A DNA stretch of 64,000 bases from Alphaproteobacteria bacterium (GTDB lineage Bacteria; Pseudomonadota; Alphaproteobacteria; UBA6615), in assembly GCA_039980135.1 (NCBI GenBank), contig JBDXCV010000013.1:62001-126000 (forward strand), given 5' to 3'. The notes under the pieces are model-generated. The model was not told the DNA's origin and did no database searches. It saw nothing but the letters and a program-made list of their open reading frames with translations. Both the position numbers and the translations under genes were made by a program. Positions 1 to 8,454 of the stretch are shown piece by piece. Every line of letters starts with the position of its first letter. The first letter of the stretch is position 1.

Positions 1-82
1 CCGCCGCAGCCCTTATATGTGCGACGACCTCATCGCGGGAGGCACCTTTCGTCACCTTGAACTGCACGAGTGCCGTAATCAT
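1..82 (-). CDS. YdhR-like monooxygenase-fold protein, N-terminus only
   Basis: Only the first 27 codons lie in the window; the gene runs off the left edge. Reading leftward from an ATG at 82 gives MITALVQFKVTKGASRDEV, whose first ten residues equal those of the neighbouring complete gene (start at 432). This is therefore a tandem paralogue. A GGGAGA ribosome site sits about 7 bases before the ATG. It starts 29 bases after the stop of the complete copy, so the two are probably cotranscribed. The family is small dimeric alpha/beta-barrel proteins related to E. coli YdhR; their substrate is unknown. Confidence 0.7.
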   Translation of the reverse strand, partial: MITALVQFKVTKGASRDEVVAHIRAAA

Positions 83-111
83 CAGCGGCGTCTCCCGTCT
101 TCCCGTCTTCG

Positions 112-432
112 CTAGGCGGCCGTCTTGATCTCGCCGACCTCGTTGTCGACGATCACCGGGGTCTCGAAGATGGTGATGTCCGGATCGACGCCGTAGAGGT
201 TACGAATCGCTTCGCGCCAGGGCCCGCCCTCGGCATAGACCTTTTCGGCGGCATCACGGCTTTCCCAAGTGTAGACACCGCCGCCGACGCCGCGGTCACC
301 ATCGAAAACAAAATTCTTGCGGATCAGGCCCGCCATGCCCTCGAACTTGGGTGCCACATTCTTCATGTTGGTAAAAACTTCGTCGCGTGTGGTGCCGTCT
401 TTCACTTTGAACTGGACAAGTGCCGTGATCAT
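112..432 (-). CDS. YdhR-like putative monooxygenase (dimeric alpha/beta barrel)
   Basis: This encodes 106 residues, the usual size for a single ferredoxin-like alpha/beta-barrel domain. The N-terminal strand ALVQFKV, the central GLIRKNFVFD and the GGGVYTW segment followed by a charged helix resemble the YdhR family of putative monooxygenases. Such proteins are cofactor-free or of unknown reaction, and no catalytic residue can be assigned. AGGAGA about 8 bases before the ATG supports the start. A truncated tandem paralogue follows downstream on the same strand. Family assignment is fairly sure; function is not. Confidence 0.7.
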   Translation of the reverse strand: MITALVQFKVKDGTTRDEVFTNMKNVAPKFEGMAGLIRKNFVFDGDRGVGGGVYTWESRDAAEKVYAEGGPWREAIRNLYGVDPDITIFETPVIVDNEVGEIKTAA

Positions 433-525
433 GGGTGTTGTCTCCTCTGGTTCTCGATAACCGTTTCAAGTCATTTTGCGGCAATCGCCGCGGGCGTACA
501 AGCCGCGCCCATGCCCGGAGCTCAC

Positions 526-1431
526 ATGTTGACTGGACCGAAACCCGGGAAGCCAATTTGGCTGACCGGAAACCTGCAAGGCATGGGTTGGATGCTGTGC
601 ACGGCCATCCTGATCGTGACCATGCACACGATGATCAGGCATCTGGCCGATGAAGGCATGCATCCGTTCGAGATCGGGTTTTTCCGGACGTTTTTCGGTG
701 CCCCGGTTGTCGTGGTCCTGTTGTGGAAATACGGCTGGGGAATCCTGCGGACCGACCAGATCAAGGTGCACGGCATCCGCTCGGTCGGCCATGTGGTTGC
801 GATGATGATGTTTTTCACCGGTCTGACCATGACGCCGTTGGCCACCGCTAACGCGCTGGCGTTTACAGCGCCGTTGTTTGCGGCGGTTCTTGCCGTGGTG
901 ATTCTGGGCGAGGTGTTTCGCTGGCAGCGCTGGGCGGCGCTGATGCTCGGGTTCGCGGGTACGCTCGCGATCATCCGGCCGGGGTTTGTCGACGTCGATA
1001 CCGGCCCGATCATCATTCTGGCATCGTCGGGTATTTGGGGCACGATCCTGATTGTCATCAAGTCGCTCGGGAGGCGGGACGCGACCCCCACCATTGTCAC
1101 CTACATGGTGTTGTTCATGTCGCCGCTGGCGCTGATTCCCGCATTGTTCGTGTGGGAATGGCCGACCTGGGGGCAGTTGGGCATATTGCTGGTCATGGGC
1201 ACGATGGGCACCGTGGCACATCTGACCCTGACCCAGGCGTTGCGCGTAGGCGAGGCGGCGGTCGTAATGCCGATGGATTTCTTCAAACTTATCTGGGCCA
1301 CATTGCTGGGTTTCCTGTTCTTCAGTGAATTGCCGGACATATACACCTGGATCGGCGGCCTGATGATTTTCATCAGTGCGACCTATCTGGCACTGCGTGA
1401 GCGCGCCGAAACGAAACCCCGGGGAACTTGA
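526..1431 (+). CDS. EamA/DMT-superfamily transporter
   Basis: This is an inner-membrane protein of about 301 residues with roughly ten hydrophobic segments in two repeated halves, as in EamA (drug/metabolite transporter) proteins. Features include an early HTMIRHLADEG helix and the characteristic second-half segment ending in LIWATLLGFLFFSELPD. I place the start at the ATG at 526, which has GGAG five bases upstream; an in-frame ATG at 511 would add five residues. Its TGA shares one base with the ATG of the type III polyketide synthase gene, so they are translationally coupled. By context it could export that enzyme's product, but EamA proteins carry many solutes. Confidence 0.88.
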   Translation: MLTGPKPGKPIWLTGNLQGMGWMLCTAILIVTMHTMIRHLADEGMHPFEIGFFRTFFGAPVVVVLLWKYGWGILRTDQIKVHGIRSVGHVVAMMMFFTGLTMTPLATANALAFTAPLFAAVLAVVILGEVFRWQRWAALMLGFAGTLAIIRPGFVDVDTGPIIILASSGIWGTILIVIKSLGRRDATPTIVTYMVLFMSPLALIPALFVWEWPTWGQLGILLVMGTMGTVAHLTLTQALRVGEAAVVMPMDFFKLIWATLLGFLFFSELPDIYTWIGGLMIFISATYLALRERAETKPRGT

Positions 1432-2477
1432 TGAATCAGCGCGCCCATATTTCCGCGGTCGCCACGGCCGTGCCTGCGCATGTGCTTGACCAGAACGAGG
1501 TTGTTGAACGGTCGCGCGAGATATTCGCGCCGGATGTTCCCGGTTTTGAACGTTTCACGGACGCCTATCGGAACGCCGCAATCGAAACGCGCCATTCCTG
1601 TGTTCCGATCGAATGGTATGGGCAGGAACATCCGTTCTCGGAACGCAACGATCTTTACATCGAGCACGCGATCGAGCTCCTGAGCCGGGTCAGCCGGGAT
1701 CTGTTCGCGCAGGCCGGAATAACCGCTGCCGATGTGGATGCGATCGTCGTCGCCTCGACGACCGGTGTCGCGACACCGAGCCTCGATGCGTTGTTGCTGG
1801 AGCGGTTGCCTTTTCGCCGTGACGTACAGCGCCTGCCGATATTCGGCCTCGGCTGTGCCGGCGGTGTCAGCGGGCTGGCCCGGGCTGCTCAGATGGCGAT
1901 GAGTCGACCCGACAGCTGCGTTCTGTACCTTGTCGTGGAGTTGTGCGGCCTGACCTTCCGGGTCAACGACACGTCGAAGAGCAATATCATCGCCACCGCA
2001 CTTTTCGGTGACGGCGCCGCGGGCGCGATTTTGGGTTGCAACCGGCCCGGTCCAGCCGTGACGGGCTGGGGTGAGCACAGCTGGAAAAACTCACTCGATG
2101 TCATGGGGTGGGAAGTGGGCGACGATGGCCTCGGGGTCCTGTTTTCACGCGACATTCCCCATCTGGTCCGCACGCGCCTGCGCGAACCCGCATATGCTTT
2201 CCTCGAAAGCCATGGTTTAGGTCCGCAGGACATCGAGCGACATGCGTGTCATCCCGGCGGCGCGAAAGTGCTCGATGCGCTCGAGGAGGTATACGGCCTG
2301 GCGCCGGGCAGCCTCGTTCTGGCCCGTGATGTTTTGCGCCGGTTCGGGAATATGTCTGCGGCGACGGCCATGTTCGTCCTGGCGGAAACCATGCGCGAGG
2401 GTGAGCCCGGCAACTGGCTGATGACGGCGATGGGCCCTGGCTTCACGGCGTCCTTCGCACTGCTGGAGGCGTCATGA
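1431..2477 (+). CDS. Type III polyketide synthase (chalcone/alkylpyrone synthase family)
   Basis: This 348-residue thiolase-fold enzyme has the full type III PKS triad: Cys142 in GLGCAGG, His274 in CHPGG and Asn307 in FGNMSAAT. The C-terminal MGPGF motif is also present. Such enzymes extend an acyl-CoA starter with malonyl-CoA and cyclise the chain to pyrones or resorcinols. The product here cannot be read from sequence. The ATG at 1431 overlaps the exporter stop; a TTG at 1428 is a less likely start. The gene overlaps the next one, an ICMT-type methyltransferase, by four bases. That pairing resembles Bacillus bpsA-bpsB, which makes alkylpyrones and their methyl ethers. Confidence 0.92.
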   Translation: MNQRAHISAVATAVPAHVLDQNEVVERSREIFAPDVPGFERFTDAYRNAAIETRHSCVPIEWYGQEHPFSERNDLYIEHAIELLSRVSRDLFAQAGITAADVDAIVVASTTGVATPSLDALLLERLPFRRDVQRLPIFGLGCAGGVSGLARAAQMAMSRPDSCVLYLVVELCGLTFRVNDTSKSNIIATALFGDGAAGAILGCNRPGPAVTGWGEHSWKNSLDVMGWEVGDDGLGVLFSRDIPHLVRTRLREPAYAFLESHGLGPQDIERHACHPGGAKVLDALEEVYGLAPGSLVLARDVLRRFGNMSAATAMFVLAETMREGEPGNWLMTAMGPGFTASFALLEAS

Positions 2478-2971
2478 CTGTCTGGTATCTGCTGGTCGGG
2501 TTGATCGTCATTCAGCGCCTGATCGAGCTGGCCATTGCCGGGATCAACACACGCCGTTTGCTGGCCGAAGGTGGCGAGGAAGTCGGGGCAGGGCATTACC
2601 CGCTGATTGTCTTGTTGCATGCGGCCTGGTTTATCAGCCTGCTTGTTTTCGTCCCCGGTGACAGCTTCATCGACCCGATCCTACTGGGCGTGTTCGTACT
2701 GCTGCAACTCGGGCGGGTTTGGGTGCTGACGTCCCTCGGGCGATACTGGACCACCCGGATCATCACGGTGCCCAATGCGCCGTTGGTCCGGCGTGGGCCC
2801 TTTCGTTTCGTTCGTCACCCGAATTATCTGATCGTCGAGGCTGAAATCATCATCGTGCCGATGATCGCGGGAGCTTGGGAGATCGCACTCGTCTTCGGGA
2901 TGGCCAACGCCGCGGTCCTGGCGTTGCGCATCCGTGTCGAAGAGCGCGCACTTGCCGCACGCCGCGCATAG
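2474..2971 (+). CDS. Isoprenylcysteine carboxyl methyltransferase-family membrane protein
   Basis: This 165-residue integral membrane protein has about four to five hydrophobic helices. It ends in the ICMT-family signature: RRGPFRFVRHPNYL followed by a short helix with E and the terminal RIRVEERAL segment, which forms the SAM-binding region in this family. The start overlaps the PKS stop as ATGA. Next to a type III PKS, the best parallel is BpsB of Bacillus, an ICMT-like enzyme that O-methylates alkylpyrones. By inference it methylates the PKS product at the membrane. Protein prenylation is not expected in this organism. Confidence 0.85.
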   Translation: MTVWYLLVGLIVIQRLIELAIAGINTRRLLAEGGEEVGAGHYPLIVLLHAAWFISLLVFVPGDSFIDPILLGVFVLLQLGRVWVLTSLGRYWTTRIITVPNAPLVRRGPFRFVRHPNYLIVEAEIIIVPMIAGAWEIALVFGMANAAVLALRIRVEERALAARRA

Positions 2972-2976
2972 AATTT

Positions 2977-4005
2977 CTACAGAAACGGATCCGGGCGAAC
3001 ACGGATTAGCTGGCGCCCCTTGTTGCGACCCTCGTAGAGCCCGGCCAGTGCCGCGCCCGCATTTTCCAGACCGTCGACGATATCTTCGCGGTACTTGATC
3101 TTCCCGTCACGCACCCATTCAAGCAAATCGACATAGGCATCCGCATACCGGTCGGCGAAGTCGAAACAGATGAACCCCTGCATGCGGATACGATTGACCA
3201 GGAGGTTGCGCTCCGGGCGCAGGCCCGTGGGTTGGGGAATCCATGCGTCCGTCGCTGCGGTACCGCAGATCACGACGCGCCCGTGCAGCTTGATTTGCCC
3301 GAGCGCGATATCAAGGGTCTCGCCGCCCACATTGTCGTAGTAGACATCTATGCCATCCGGACAGGCTTGCCGGATGGCTCCCTCCAGATCGTCGGTCGCC
3401 TTGTAGTCGATGGCCGTGTCGAAACCGAAGACCTCGGTGCACAGCGCGGTTTTCTCGGGGCCGCCGGCGATTCCTATCGTGCGACACCCCTTGATTTTGG
3501 CTATTTGTCCCACCGCACTGCCGACCGCACCCGCCGCCGTGGAAACCAGCACTGTTTCTCCCGATTGTGGCTGCCCGACGGCCAGCAGTCCGAAATACGC
3601 CGTGTAGCCGCTGAGCCCCAGAATACCCAATGTCGTCGATAGGGGGGAGTCGTTCGGGTCGACCTTTCGAAACATTGGATGTTTCGGGTCGGCGACCGCG
3701 TATTCCGCCCAGCCGGTATTGGCGGTCACGACGTCGCCTTCCTTGATGTCGGAATTGTTGGATTCGACCACGACGCCGACACTGAACGAATGCATCGTCG
3801 TGCCTGTCTCGACGCTGGCATAGTTCCGTGCCTTGCTGATCCAGCCTTTCATGCCAGGGTCGGCCGTGACGTAGATATTGTTGATCAGAACTTCGCCGTC
3901 ACCAGGGACGGGCGCGTCTCCCTCAATCAGTTCGAACAGCTCGGGGGTAGGCAGGCCGTTTGCGCGTTCCTTGAGAATGACATGATTGTTGCGATGCTGG
4001 GACAT
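2977..4005 (-). CDS. NADP-dependent zinc-free MDR oxidoreductase (PTGR/CurA type)
   Basis: This 342-residue medium-chain dehydrogenase/reductase is of the leukotriene B4 dehydrogenase / curcumin reductase type. An N-terminal GroES-like domain contains VTADPGMKGWIS. The Rossmann segment is VLVSTAAGAVGSAVGQIAKIKG, and the nucleotide-loop region reads YYDNVGGETLD. It should reduce activated double bonds of ketones or aldehydes using NADPH. The ATG at 4005 has a strong AGGAAGG seven bases upstream; in-frame starts further out lack such spacing. It converges on the methyltransferase gene with a 5-base gap. Confidence 0.88.
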   Translation of the reverse strand: MSQHRNNHVILKERANGLPTPELFELIEGDAPVPGDGEVLINNIYVTADPGMKGWISKARNYASVETGTTMHSFSVGVVVESNNSDIKEGDVVTANTGWAEYAVADPKHPMFRKVDPNDSPLSTTLGILGLSGYTAYFGLLAVGQPQSGETVLVSTAAGAVGSAVGQIAKIKGCRTIGIAGGPEKTALCTEVFGFDTAIDYKATDDLEGAIRQACPDGIDVYYDNVGGETLDIALGQIKLHGRVVICGTAATDAWIPQPTGLRPERNLLVNRIRMQGFICFDFADRYADAYVDLLEWVRDGKIKYREDIVDGLENAGAALAGLYEGRNKGRQLIRVRPDPFL

Positions 4006-4133
4006 TGTCATGCCTTCCTGTTGACGATCGGCGGGGAGCAATCTATGCGGTCGTTGCGTTGCCTATACTGACGATGCGATAGGCTACGGGGCAAACGGAT
4101 AGTTTGCCGTTCGAACGAGGAAACGCAATCGAC

Positions 4134-4637
4134 ATGCGTGCAACGCAGCCAGGCCCACTTTCGAAACGTGCCCAGGGTTTCGATCGCGTATTGGGATTGA
4201 TCCTGGTGGTCTCGCTCGGTGCGCTGGTCGCCGGCCTTTTGTTGCCGGCTATCACGGTCCGGTCTCTTTTCATCTCCCAGGATTTCTCGCTGGTCGAGAG
4301 TGTCCTGGCGTTTCTCGACGACGGCGACTGGTTCCTGTTCGTCATCACCTTCCTGTTCTCTGTCGTGTTTCCGGTGGTGAAAATCGTGACCGGTATCGCG
4401 TTGTGGTTCTTCCTCGACGCCACAAGAGGCTATGCCCGCCCGGTTCTCGGCTGGCTCGCGACATTCTCAAAATGGTCGATGCTCGACGTGTTCATCATTG
4501 CGCTGATCGTGCTCGTTGCCGACGGTCGTCTGCTGTCGAGCGCGGACATCCAGGTGGGCGCGATTGTCTTCTCGGTTGCGGTGCTGGTATCGACGTGGGC
4601 CACGCGGCGCCTGAGCGCGCTCGCCGGCAATACCTGA
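4134..4637 (+). CDS. PqiA-family (paraquat-inducible protein A-like) membrane protein
   Basis: This protein of about 167 residues has four predicted transmembrane helices. It carries the PqiA-domain features PAITV near the first helix, FPVVKI in the second, and FSKWSMLDVFIIALIVL in the third. E. coli PqiA has two such domains plus zinc ribbons; this is a single domain without cysteine motifs, a form common in alphaproteobacteria. PqiA proteins are linked to lipid transport or envelope integrity with MCE proteins, but no MCE gene lies nearby. I favour the ATG at 4134 over an upstream TTG at 4104. Confidence 0.8.
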   Translation: MRATQPGPLSKRAQGFDRVLGLILVVSLGALVAGLLLPAITVRSLFISQDFSLVESVLAFLDDGDWFLFVITFLFSVVFPVVKIVTGIALWFFLDATRGYARPVLGWLATFSKWSMLDVFIIALIVLVADGRLLSSADIQVGAIVFSVAVLVSTWATRRLSALAGNT

Positions 4638-5138
4638 TCAGCGTGCGGGCGTGACCTGAACCGGCGCGTTGCTACCGGCGCCGGGAGTGGCCCCGGACTG
4701 GCGCGGGGCAACGGTGATCGTCGCGATACTGCCGCCGAGGGTCCGGCCTTCGATCTGGACGGTTGCGGCGCGTTCGCCCCGCGTGAACGACAACACGCTG
4801 ATTTCCGCCTGAACACTCATGATCGGCGACCAGCCGAAATTGGGCATTTGCGTTTGATAGAGCGCGAATGTCGGTGTCGCGCCCTGGCCCACATTCAGGA
4901 CGATCCGCCCGGTCCACCGGTCGAGATCGCCGAGGATGAGAGAGCGCTCCACATTCAGCGACGAGTCCGGGGGGATGGGGATGTCCGTCAGCAGGGAGAA
5001 GTTCTTCTCGACGCCCGATGTTCCGTCACCACCCGAGGAGGTGGGCTGCAACCGGGTGCCCTGTGTGCACGCCGCCAAGGCAAACAGTGCCGCGAACACG
5101 AGTACATTCGATCTGAGACTTCGGCGCCTGGAAACCAT
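4638..5138 (-). CDS. Predicted lipoprotein of unknown function
   Basis: This encodes 166 residues. A basic start and hydrophobic stretch end in the lipobox LAAC (cysteine near residue 24), so the mature protein is likely lipid-anchored in the envelope. After a Ser/Gly-rich linker it has one compact domain with the segment DIPIPPDSSLNVERS and a core of alternating beta-strand-like sequence, ending in a Pro/Ala tail. I do not recognise a named family. It is convergent and adjacent to the PqiA-like gene, so a shared envelope role is possible but unsupported. Confidence 0.75.
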   Translation of the reverse strand: MVSRRRSLRSNVLVFAALFALAACTQGTRLQPTSSGGDGTSGVEKNFSLLTDIPIPPDSSLNVERSLILGDLDRWTGRIVLNVGQGATPTFALYQTQMPNFGWSPIMSVQAEISVLSFTRGERAATVQIEGRTLGGSIATITVAPRQSGATPGAGSNAPVQVTPAR

Positions 5139-5207
5139 GGGAAATCCGTATCAACGCGTCGTGAGTCGCGCCAATCGCTGCTTGGTGTGAACAGGATCGA
5201 TTGCCGT

Positions 5208-5558
5208 TCAACCGCTGAATGCATCAAAGGCGGCAAGCGCGTCTGCGCCGTACACCGTTGCGGGGCCGCCGCCCATCTCGATAGCCACGGCAATCGTATC
5301 GCAGATCTCTTCGCGGCTGGCGCCGTGGGCGAGGGCTTGCTTGCTGTGGTAGACGACGCAACCTTCGCATCGCTGCACGATGGCAATGGCCAGCGCCATC
5401 ATTTCCGTCGTCTTGATGGCCAGGGCGGCGGGGGACTGGGCGGCCTGGGTCACGCTGCGATGCCCCCGCATGATACCGGGTGCGGCGCGAAACAGTTCGG
5501 TGGCGCGCGCGTCCTGCGCGTCGGAGATGGCTTGATAATCCTTTGTCGTCGCGGTCAT
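5208..5558 (-). CDS. AhpD-like / carboxymuconolactone decarboxylase-family protein
   Basis: This 116-residue all-helical protein has the AhpD-type redox motif CEGCVVYH around residue 64, followed by HSKQAL and the GASREEICDTIAVA helix typical of the CMD domain. Proteins with this CxxC plus His arrangement act in peroxide defence as thiol reductases or have unknown substrates. It stands alone between a lipoprotein gene and a divergent DMT transporter. Membership of the family is clear; decarboxylase activity is unlikely given the CxxC motif. Confidence 0.85.
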   Translation of the reverse strand: MTATTKDYQAISDAQDARATELFRAAPGIMRGHRSVTQAAQSPAALAIKTTEMMALAIAIVQRCEGCVVYHSKQALAHGASREEICDTIAVAIEMGGGPATVYGADALAAFDAFSG

Positions 5559-5667
5559 TGCAGGCTCCTGTCGTCTGGCTTACATGCGGGTCGGGTTTGT
5601 GCTTTCTGCACCGTGCGCTACTTTGCCGACCCACGTCCAATTTTGCTCCAGAATCGACTGACGACAC

Positions 5668-6552
5668 ATGTCCATGACGACCGACCGTCCTACCGACGCG
5701 CCGTTTCGCGGTGTCCTGATGATGTGCTTCGCGGTGTTCTGTTTCGCGACGATGAACGGGTTCGTCAAGGAATTGCGGGGCCAGGAACTGCCGCTGATAG
5801 AGATCATCTGGGGTCGCTATTTCTTCCACACATTGTTTGTACTGGCGATCTTTCCCCGCAGAATTCCCACGCTCCTGGCCGGCTCAGACAAGGGTCTGCA
5901 GGTGGTCCGCTCGATCCTCGTGTTGGCCGCCACCGCCTGCATGTTCACGGCGGTCGGATTGATGCCTTTGGCCGATGCCGTGGCGATCACATTCATTGCC
6001 CCGTTGCTGATCACCGCATTGTCCGTGCCGCTGCTCAAGGAGCGGGTGGGCCTGCGGCGCTGGATTGCCGTGTTCGTCGGGTTTCTCGGCATGATCGTGA
6101 TCATACGGCCGGGCGGCGGGCTGTTTCAGCTTGCCGCGTTGCTGCCGATCACCGTCACGCTGTTCTATGCGATCTACCAGATCATCACGCGGATGATCAG
6201 CCACCGGACCGATCCGATCAATTCCGTGTTCTATACCGCGATCGTCGGCGGTGTGGTGATGAGCCTGATCGTGCCCTTTTTCTGGCAAACGCCAACGCTT
6301 GAGCAATGGGGCCTGCTTGTCGTTGCGGGCTTCCTTGGCGGACTTGGGCATTGGGCAATCATTCTCGCCTACCAGCGTGCCGAAGCCCCTCTGGTGGCAC
6401 CGTTCGCCTACAGCGAATTGATTTGGGCGTCCCTGATGGGTATCGCGCTGTTCGGTGACTTTCCCGACGTCTGGACCCTGGTTGGTGCCGGGATCATCGC
6501 CATGAGCGGTATCTATATTCTGCGGCGAGAGAGAACGACCAAGGCGCGGTAG
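5668..6552 (+). CDS. EamA/DMT-superfamily transporter
   Basis: This 294-residue inner-membrane protein has about ten helices in two EamA repeats. Typical segments are FRGVLMMCFAVFCFATMNG in the first helix, PLADAVAITFIAPLL in the fourth, and APFAYSELIWASLMG in the second repeat. It is a paralogue of the transporter at 526-1431, but it lies next to an AhpD-like gene rather than a biosynthetic gene. The substrate is unknown; related proteins move amino acids, nucleosides or S-adenosylmethionine. Confidence 0.88.
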   Translation: MSMTTDRPTDAPFRGVLMMCFAVFCFATMNGFVKELRGQELPLIEIIWGRYFFHTLFVLAIFPRRIPTLLAGSDKGLQVVRSILVLAATACMFTAVGLMPLADAVAITFIAPLLITALSVPLLKERVGLRRWIAVFVGFLGMIVIIRPGGGLFQLAALLPITVTLFYAIYQIITRMISHRTDPINSVFYTAIVGGVVMSLIVPFFWQTPTLEQWGLLVVAGFLGGLGHWAIILAYQRAEAPLVAPFAYSELIWASLMGIALFGDFPDVWTLVGAGIIAMSGIYILRRERTTKAR

Positions 6553-6565
6553 TCAGGCGGCGGGG

Positions 6566-7060
6566 CTAGGCCTTCAGGAAGTGCTCGACGAAGACCAGCA
6601 ACATATCCGGCGTGGCACCATCGGTTGCCAGCGGCAGGATGACGTCTTCCGCGCGGATATAGTTGTGATGCGGGCCGACATAGGGCGTCTCGCTGCGCGA
6701 CAGGACACCCGATGATGCGACTTCAACGCAGGAATTGAAGATTCGGCTCGGCGGCGCCATGTGCTCAATCTCGGACATCCAGCTTCCCGTCCAGTCTTCG
6801 GAGAGATGATGGACCACGTTGGTACCAATCAGCCGAAAGCGGAAATCCCAGGGATCATTGCGCACGTCCAGAAGAACGACCTGGGGCAGAAGAGAGGGAA
6901 TGTCGAGGGGATCGATGTCTGATCGTGCAGGCAGACGACCGGCCACGCATTTTGATTTCCAGTAGTTCTCGCCCAGTTCGACGACGCGATTGCGCATCGA
7001 CGGTGGCACATCCGCGCTCAATGCACTTTTTCTTGGTGCCGTATTCGAACTTGCAGCCAT
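6566..7060 (-). CDS. PAS-domain protein (PAS_5 type)
   Basis: This encodes about 164 residues from the ATG at 7060, which has GGGGAAG just upstream; an in-frame ATG at 7108 lacks one. It is a single PAS_5-like domain with the early tyrosine-tryptophan region NYWKSKCVAGRLPAR, the DIPSLLPQVVLLDV strand, the FRFRLIGTNVV core and the late SRSETPYVG strand. These stand-alone PAS proteins are frequent in Rhodospirillales and related groups. They have no output domain and their ligand is unknown. Confidence 0.8.
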   Translation of the reverse strand: MAASSNTAPRKSALSADVPPSMRNRVVELGENYWKSKCVAGRLPARSDIDPLDIPSLLPQVVLLDVRNDPWDFRFRLIGTNVVHHLSEDWTGSWMSEIEHMAPPSRIFNSCVEVASSGVLSRSETPYVGPHHNYIRAEDVILPLATDGATPDMLLVFVEHFLKA

Positions 7061-7300
7061 GCTTCCCCGTACGGGTTCTAATCCCGTTCTCGGGTGCAGT
7101 TTAACCACAGCTATTCAGCTCTGGAAATTTAACTTTCCCGAAATCGCACCTTTCTTAGCACACAATAAATTGAATGCAATAATACCTGTTGGCCAACGCG
7201 ATATGTCCTCGCCGTGGCGGACGAAACTGCTGCCGCCAGTGCCACCACCGCGATACTCCCGTCAGCCAGACAGCAGGGATGCTTCGGGAGGCCTGGAAAG

Positions 7301-7334
7301 CAAAAAGGACCAACCCGGTTGGGGCTGGTCCTTG
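7301..7334 (-). terminator. Intrinsic terminator after tRNA-Asn
   Basis: On the minus strand an 8-bp stem (AAGGACCA pairing with TGGTCCTT) encloses a 13-base loop. The stem is followed directly by a run of five T. It begins five bases after the encoded CCA end of tRNA-Asn, the expected place for its terminator. Confidence 0.8.
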
Positions 7335-7338
7335 GAAT

Positions 7339-7414
7339 TGGCTCCGGCGGTAGGACTCGAACCTACGACCTAGCGGTTAACAGCCGCTTGCTCTACCAAC
7401 TGAGCTACACCGGA
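7339..7414 (-). tRNA. tRNA-Asn (anticodon GTT)
   Basis: This is a 76-base cloverleaf on the minus strand with the CCA end encoded. The acceptor stem is TCCGGTG/CGCCGGA with one G-T pair, the D-arm is AGCTCAGTTGGTAGAGC, the anticodon loop is CTGTTAA, and the T-arm contains GGTTCGAGTCC. The anticodon GTT specifies asparagine. No integrase or target-site repeat flanks it. Confidence 0.95.
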
Positions 7415-7469
7415 TCAGAGGCGCGCGGTTATAGCAAACCCTTCGCGATACGCAAAAGGTGAATCGACA

Positions 7470-8426
7470 TTAGTTGTCGCCAACAATCCAGGTGCCTGTC
7501 TCCCCGGCGATGGCGCGCCCGAGATTTTCCGGATTGGTGATGATGCCCGTGCTGCCGCCGGCTTCGATAAACTCCACGATGGCATCGATCTTCGGTCCCA
7601 TGCTTCCCGCGGGAAACTGCCCGTCTGCCTTGTAGGCGCGGGCTTCTGATACGGTCATCCCGTCGAGCCAGTTTTCATCCGGCTTGCCGAAGTTGACCGC
7701 GACCTTTTCCACTTCCGTCGTGATCACCAGAAACTCCGCGTTGAGCTCGTGGGCCAGCAGGCTTGAGGCGAGGTCCTTGTCGATGACGGCCTCCAGTCCC
7801 TGCAAGTCACCTTTCTCATCGCGGTAAACCGGGATGCCACCGCCGCCGCACGCAATCACGATGTGATTCGCGTCTATCAGGGTCTCGATGGCACCGATAT
7901 CCACGATCGACTGCGGGCGCGGGGAGGCCACCACCCGACGCCAGCCGCGTTCGCCTTCCTCGCGCACGTGCCAGCCATGCTCGAGGGCGTGGGTCCTGGC
8001 GAAATCCTCGCTCATGTGCGAGCCGATGGGCTTGGACGGATTCTTGAAGGCCAAGTCTGCCCGGTCGATCAGCACCTGCGTCACGACGGCGACGGCGTGG
8101 CGTTCAATGCCCCGGCGGCGCATCTCGTTCTGCATGGCGCGCTGAAACATCCAGCCGATCGCACCCTGGGTGTCGGCGCCGGCATAATCCATCGGGACCG
8201 GCGGCACTTCGGCAATTGCAATTTCGGACCGGCGCAGGATGAAACCGACCTGCGGGCCGTTCCCGTGGGTGAGGACCACATCCCAGCCCTGCTCGATCAT
8301 GTCCGCGACATGGCCCACGGTGATAGCCGCGGCGGCGTATTGATCGGGGATCGACTTGTGATCGGCGTCGATGATCAGCGAATTTCCGCCGGCGGCGACG
8401 ACGGCTGTCTTCTGGCGTGGCGGCAT
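7470..8426 (-). CDS. arcC: Carbamate kinase
   Basis: This 318-residue amino-acid-kinase-fold protein has VVAAGGNSL at the N-terminus, LTHGNGPQVG near residue 53, IACGGGGIPV near residue 193 and IDKDLASSLLA near 213. All are hallmark carbamate kinase motifs. It interconverts carbamoyl phosphate plus ADP with carbamate and ATP. The ATG at 8426 has AGGAGG six bases upstream. It is the last gene of the leftward operon with the oxamate carbamoyltransferase subunits, the arrangement also seen in E. coli where the kinase harvests ATP from their product. It probably works in the ATP-forming direction. Confidence 0.95.
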   Translation of the reverse strand: MPPRQKTAVVAAGGNSLIIDADHKSIPDQYAAAAITVGHVADMIEQGWDVVLTHGNGPQVGFILRRSEIAIAEVPPVPMDYAGADTQGAIGWMFQRAMQNEMRRRGIERHAVAVVTQVLIDRADLAFKNPSKPIGSHMSEDFARTHALEHGWHVREEGERGWRRVVASPRPQSIVDIGAIETLIDANHIVIACGGGGIPVYRDEKGDLQGLEAVIDKDLASSLLAHELNAEFLVITTEVEKVAVNFGKPDENWLDGMTVSEARAYKADGQFPAGSMGPKIDAIVEFIEAGGSTGIITNPENLGRAIAGETGTWIVGDN

Positions 8427-8454
8427 GATGCGCCTCCTTCCGAAGCCTCGGAGT

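Noticed and set aside
4848-6302. A 484-codon plus-strand open frame across the lipoprotein, AhpD-like and transporter genes
   Set aside because: It runs antisense and out of frame through three convincing genes and has no domain.
7339-7414. tRNA-Asn as an integration site for a genomic island covering the nitrogen-salvage cluster
   Set aside because: No integrase gene, no direct repeat of the tRNA 3' end and no transposon remnant is visible between 7.3 and 21.6 kb.
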